Shown here in pieces: positions 24,764 through 26,534 of a stretch of DNA of 26,534 nt (the first letter of the stretch is position 1; every line of letters starts with the position of its first letter). Source of the stretch: Lachnospiraceae bacterium (lineage in GTDB: Bacteria; Bacillota; Clostridia; Lachnospirales; Lachnospiraceae); contig LR698958.1 of assembly GCA_902381685.1 (NCBI GenBank), positions 1,596,199 to 1,622,732 on the forward strand, given 5' to 3'. The position numbers and the translations under genes are program-made. Under the pieces are notes generated by a model. The model saw only the letters and a list, made by a program, of their open reading frames with translations, did not search any database and was not told the origin of the DNA.

Positions 24764-25942
24764 ATGCATAGTCATTATACCAACAAACTTTTAAATATTG
24801 AAGATGTAATTATCAAAAAAATTCATCACGCCGATACTTTTTTGAAAATCTATTTAGAAACCAACCCTCATGAACAGGTCTGTCCTTGCTGTGGTTCCAC
24901 TACAAAACGTATTCATGATTACCGTTATCAAACTATTAAGGATTTACCTTTTCAGTTGAAACATTGCTATCTCGTTCTTCGCAAAAGGCGGTATGTATGC
25001 AAATGTGGAAAACGGTTCTATGAAAGCTATTCTTTCCTTCCTCGATACTTCCAGAGAACTGCAAGACTGACTGCTTTTATTGCTACTTCTCTGCATAACT
25101 CTCAAAGCATCAAGGAGACTGCAAGACAGGCTAATATTTCTACTGCCACTGTTGGAAGGGTTTTAAATACGATCGCTTACTCCAGAAGAAAGTTTTCCAC
25201 TTCCATATCTATTGATGAGTTCCGTGGAAATGCTTCCACCGGTAAATTCCAATGTATTCTGGTTGATCCGGTAAAGCATAAGGTTCTAGACATTCTTCCT
25301 GACAGGCAATATAGTCATTTGGTGTCTTACTTTTCTTCTATTCCTAAGGATGAAAGACATCGAGTAAAACACTTTGTTTGTGATATGTGGAAACCATACA
25401 TAGAGCTGGCGTATTCTTACTTTCCGAATGCCGAAGTCATTATTGATAAATATCACTTCATTAGACAAACCACTTGGGCTATCGAAGGAGTACGTAAAAG
25501 ATTGCAAAAAACAATGCCTGCACGTCTTAGAAAATATTACAAACGAAGCAGAACACTGATCTTAAGCAGATATAATAAACTCAAAGACGAGAATAAGGCA
25601 GCCTGTGATTTGATGCTTCTATATAACGATGACCTGCGAAGAGCTCATTATTTAAAAGAAAAATTTTATGAACTCTGTCAGAATACTAAGTATTCCGAAC
25701 AGCGAAAAGACTTCTTCGATTGGATTAAAATGGCCGAATCTTCTGGATTAAATGAATTTGAGAAAGTCGCCAAAACCTATCGTGCATGGTCTAAAGAAAT
25801 CCTAAATGCTTTTAAATATGCACATATCACAAATGGTCCAACCGAAGGTTTCAATAATAAAATAAAAGTTCTGAAACGAACCTCATACGGTATCAGAAAT
25901 TTCCAACATCTCAGAACTCGCATTTTTCTTATAACCGATTAA
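24764..25942 (+). CDS. ISL3-family transposase
   Basis: A full-length 392-residue transposase. An N-terminal zinc-finger region has CPCCGSTTKRIHDYRYQTI and CKCGKRF (about residues 41-85), a helix-turn-helix segment has SIKETARQANISTATVGRVL (about 114-133), and the DDE_Tnp_ISL3 catalytic core follows. Candidate acidic residues are Asp in SIDEFRGN (about 148), Asp in VCDMWKPY (about 206) and Glu in NGPTEGFNNKIK (about 360). AGGAGGTG lies 8 nt upstream of the ATG. There are no internal stops, so it is probably active. It is the only plus-strand gene in the right half of the window. Confidence 0.95.
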   Translation: MHSHYTNKLLNIEDVIIKKIHHADTFLKIYLETNPHEQVCPCCGSTTKRIHDYRYQTIKDLPFQLKHCYLVLRKRRYVCKCGKRFYESYSFLPRYFQRTARLTAFIATSLHNSQSIKETARQANISTATVGRVLNTIAYSRRKFSTSISIDEFRGNASTGKFQCILVDPVKHKVLDILPDRQYSHLVSYFSSIPKDERHRVKHFVCDMWKPYIELAYSYFPNAEVIIDKYHFIRQTTWAIEGVRKRLQKTMPARLRKYYKRSRTLILSRYNKLKDENKAACDLMLLYNDDLRRAHYLKEKFYELCQNTKYSEQRKDFFDWIKMAESSGLNEFEKVAKTYRAWSKEILNAFKYAHITNGPTEGFNNKIKVLKRTSYGIRNFQHLRTRIFLITD

Positions 25943-26112
25943 TTTTAATAGACTGGCACTTGAAGGTTTGTTTGCCATGCAATAAAACAGGTTCTACTAC
26001 ATGGCAACACTAAAATACCTTTAAACACAACAATGGAGCGGGATTTTTAAAATCCCACCCCAACTATTGACTTAGAACCGTTATACTCTTTCACACTGTT
26101 TTTCCATAAACA

Positions 26113-26145
26113 CAAAAAAACATCGCAAATATAATTTGCGATGTT
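26113..26145 (-). terminator. Intrinsic terminator of the tRNA cluster
   Basis: On the minus strand AACATCGCAAA pairs with TTTGCGATGTT (26119-26145), an 11-bp perfect stem with a 5-nt loop, followed by seven T. It begins 5 bp beyond the 3' end of tRNA-Cys and would end the tRNA transcript. Confidence 0.9.
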
Positions 26146-26149
26146 TAAA

Positions 26150-26220
26150 AGGCGCCAACCAGATTTGAACTGGTGATAGAGGTGTTGCAGACCTTTGCCT
26201 TACCACTTGGCTATGGCGCC
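26150..26220 (-). tRNA. tRNA-Cys (GCA)
   Basis: A 71-nt cloverleaf on the minus strand. The acceptor stem GGCGCCA/TGGCGCC is perfect, the anticodon loop has GCA, and the T arm has GGTTTGA-type pairing (CCAG/CTGG with TTCAAAT). The discriminator base is U, as expected for tRNA-Cys. CCA is not encoded. It is the last tRNA before the terminator. Confidence 0.95.
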
Positions 26221-26231
26221 ATATTGAATTG

Positions 26232-26263
26232 TTTAAACCACAAGAAGTATCTTGTGGTTTAAA
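26232..26263 (-). repeat. Perfect 14-bp inverted repeat between tRNA-Glu and tRNA-Cys
   Basis: TTTAAACCACAAGA and TCTTGTGGTTTAAA flank a 4-base loop and fill most of the 43-bp spacer between the two tRNA genes. It lacks a T-run of terminator quality on the minus strand (AAACAATT follows). It could be an RNA-processing site or a weak attenuator within the tRNA transcript. Confidence 0.7.
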
Positions 26264-26335
26264 TGACTCCTACGGGAATCGAACCCGTGTTACCGCCGTG
26301 AAAGGGCGATGTCTTAACCGCTTGACCAAGGAGCC
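26264..26335 (-). tRNA. tRNA-Glu (TTC)
   Basis: A 72-nt cloverleaf on the minus strand. The acceptor stem GGCTCCT pairs with AGGAGTC (one G-T pair), the anticodon loop CTTTCAC carries TTC, and the T loop is GGGTTCGATTCCC. The discriminator is A. CCA is not encoded. Confidence 0.95.
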
Positions 26336-26370
26336 TTAGTTCTTTTACTTCTTTCTTTAGTTGAAATCAA

Positions 26371-26443
26371 CTCCCCAAGTTGGACTCGAACCAACGACAA
26401 CTCGGTTAACAGCCGAGTGCTCTACCGACTGAGCTATTGAGGA
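26371..26443 (-). tRNA. tRNA-Asn (GTT)
   Basis: A 73-nt cloverleaf on the minus strand. The acceptor stem TCCTCAA pairs with TTGGGGA, the D arm has AGCTCAGTCGGTAGAGC, the anticodon loop carries GTT with a 5-bp CTCGG/CCGAG stem, and the T arm has TTGGTTCGAGTCCAA. The discriminator is G. It is first in the visible tRNA cluster; an rRNA operon could lie upstream beyond the window, but none is seen. Confidence 0.95.
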
Positions 26444-26534
26444 TTAATATTCAGTATGTCCGCCCAACTAAACTCACTTACGCTCGTTAAGCTTTGCGAA
26501 CCACCCCGCACTAAGTTCATGCTTCCTTACCAGT
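26444..26534 (-). other. Leader or spacer upstream of tRNA-Asn, no gene identified
   Basis: The last 91 bp contain no recognisable tRNA, 5S rRNA or open frame. On the minus strand they include a GC-richer run (GCGGGGTGGTTCGC) and a partly palindromic CTTAACGAGCGTAAG. It may be the spacer after an rRNA operon or a remnant of another RNA gene cut by the window edge. Confidence 0.3.

Larger units (their letters stand above)
24636..26079 (+). mobile_element. ISL3-family insertion sequence
   Basis: A complete element with one transposase gene. The 25-bp terminal inverted repeats are at 24636-24660 (GGCTCTAAAATAAATG then TTGGGGTGG) and 26055-26079 (complement GGTTCTAAGTCAATAG then TTGGGGTGG), 19 of 25 identical. 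Just inside each repeat is a hairpin: GATGATT...AATCATC on the left and GGGATTTT...AAAATCCC on the right. The flanking 8 bases differ (AGAAAAAG versus GTTATACT), so no target duplication is visible, which suggests age, rearrangement or a boundary shift. It separates the tRNA cluster from the SOS promoter. Confidence 0.88.

Noticed and set aside
24628..26087. 8-bp target duplication around the ISL3 element
   Set aside because: The flanking octamers (AGAAAAAG and GTTATACT) do not match, nor do nearby shifts.
26150..26220. tRNA-Cys 3' end as a visible attachment-site duplication
   Set aside because: I looked for a second copy of the tRNA 3' end (GGCGCCAACC region) across the accessory stretch and found none; no integrase gene is present.
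26444..26534. A 5S rRNA 3' end
   Set aside because: The conserved 5S segments (such as the CCGAAC loop and closing stem) are absent.

Overview
The window looks like the chromosome of a low-to-moderate GC Firmicute, most likely a Lachnospiraceae (Clostridia). The evidence is the cdaA-cdaR locus, an HPr with the Gram-positive Ser regulatory site, RecD2 without RecBC, triple-tyrosine-type cell-wall proteins, DUF6440 and DUF5710 proteins, and strong AGGAGG-type ribosome binding sites. Almost every gene lies on the minus strand, so the reading order below runs from high to low coordinates.

Right edge (about 26113-26534): a minus-strand tRNA cluster, Asn(GTT)-Glu(TTC)-Cys(GCA), ending in an intrinsic terminator. 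A perfect 14-bp inverted repeat fills the Glu-Cys spacer. Next comes a complete ISL3-type insertion sequence (24636-26079), whose ribosome binding site can fold into a hairpin.

Accessory, decaying stretch (22134-24635): a consensus promoter with a perfect Firmicute LexA/SOS box (GAAC-N4-GTTC) faces a degraded RhuM-like gene, a YhcG/DUF1016 nuclease gene broken by an internal deletion that removes its catalytic Asp segment, a possible tiny ORF, and an intact DUF5710 protein with two CxxC pairs. The DUF5710 gene ends 18 bp before uvrB.

Core block (9212-22115): uvrB-uvrA (nucleotide excision repair); mreB with its own promoter and terminator; then recD2, comF, two uncharacterised membrane proteins, cdaA (diadenylate cyclase), cdaR and ptsH (HPr). 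These last seven are closely spaced or overlapping and are probably one transcript.

Cell-wall block (2274-9101): a sugar-phosphate nucleotidyltransferase, a secreted glucosaminidase with six Trp-rich triple-tyrosine-like modules, and a secreted L,D-transpeptidase with seven copies of the same module. They form one tightly packed operon. An IS1182-family element (about 401-2262) sits 11 bp after the transpeptidase stop codon. Its end hairpin could serve as the operon's terminator.

Left edge: on the plus strand, the 3' end of an unidentified gene and a small DUF6440 gene. I do not see a complete, clearly new system. The most interesting points are the SOS promoter stranded 2.3 kb upstream of uvrB, the eroded RhuM/YhcG island, the shared tandem modules in two neighbouring wall enzymes, and the cdaA-cdaR-HPr neighbourhood with two unknown membrane proteins.
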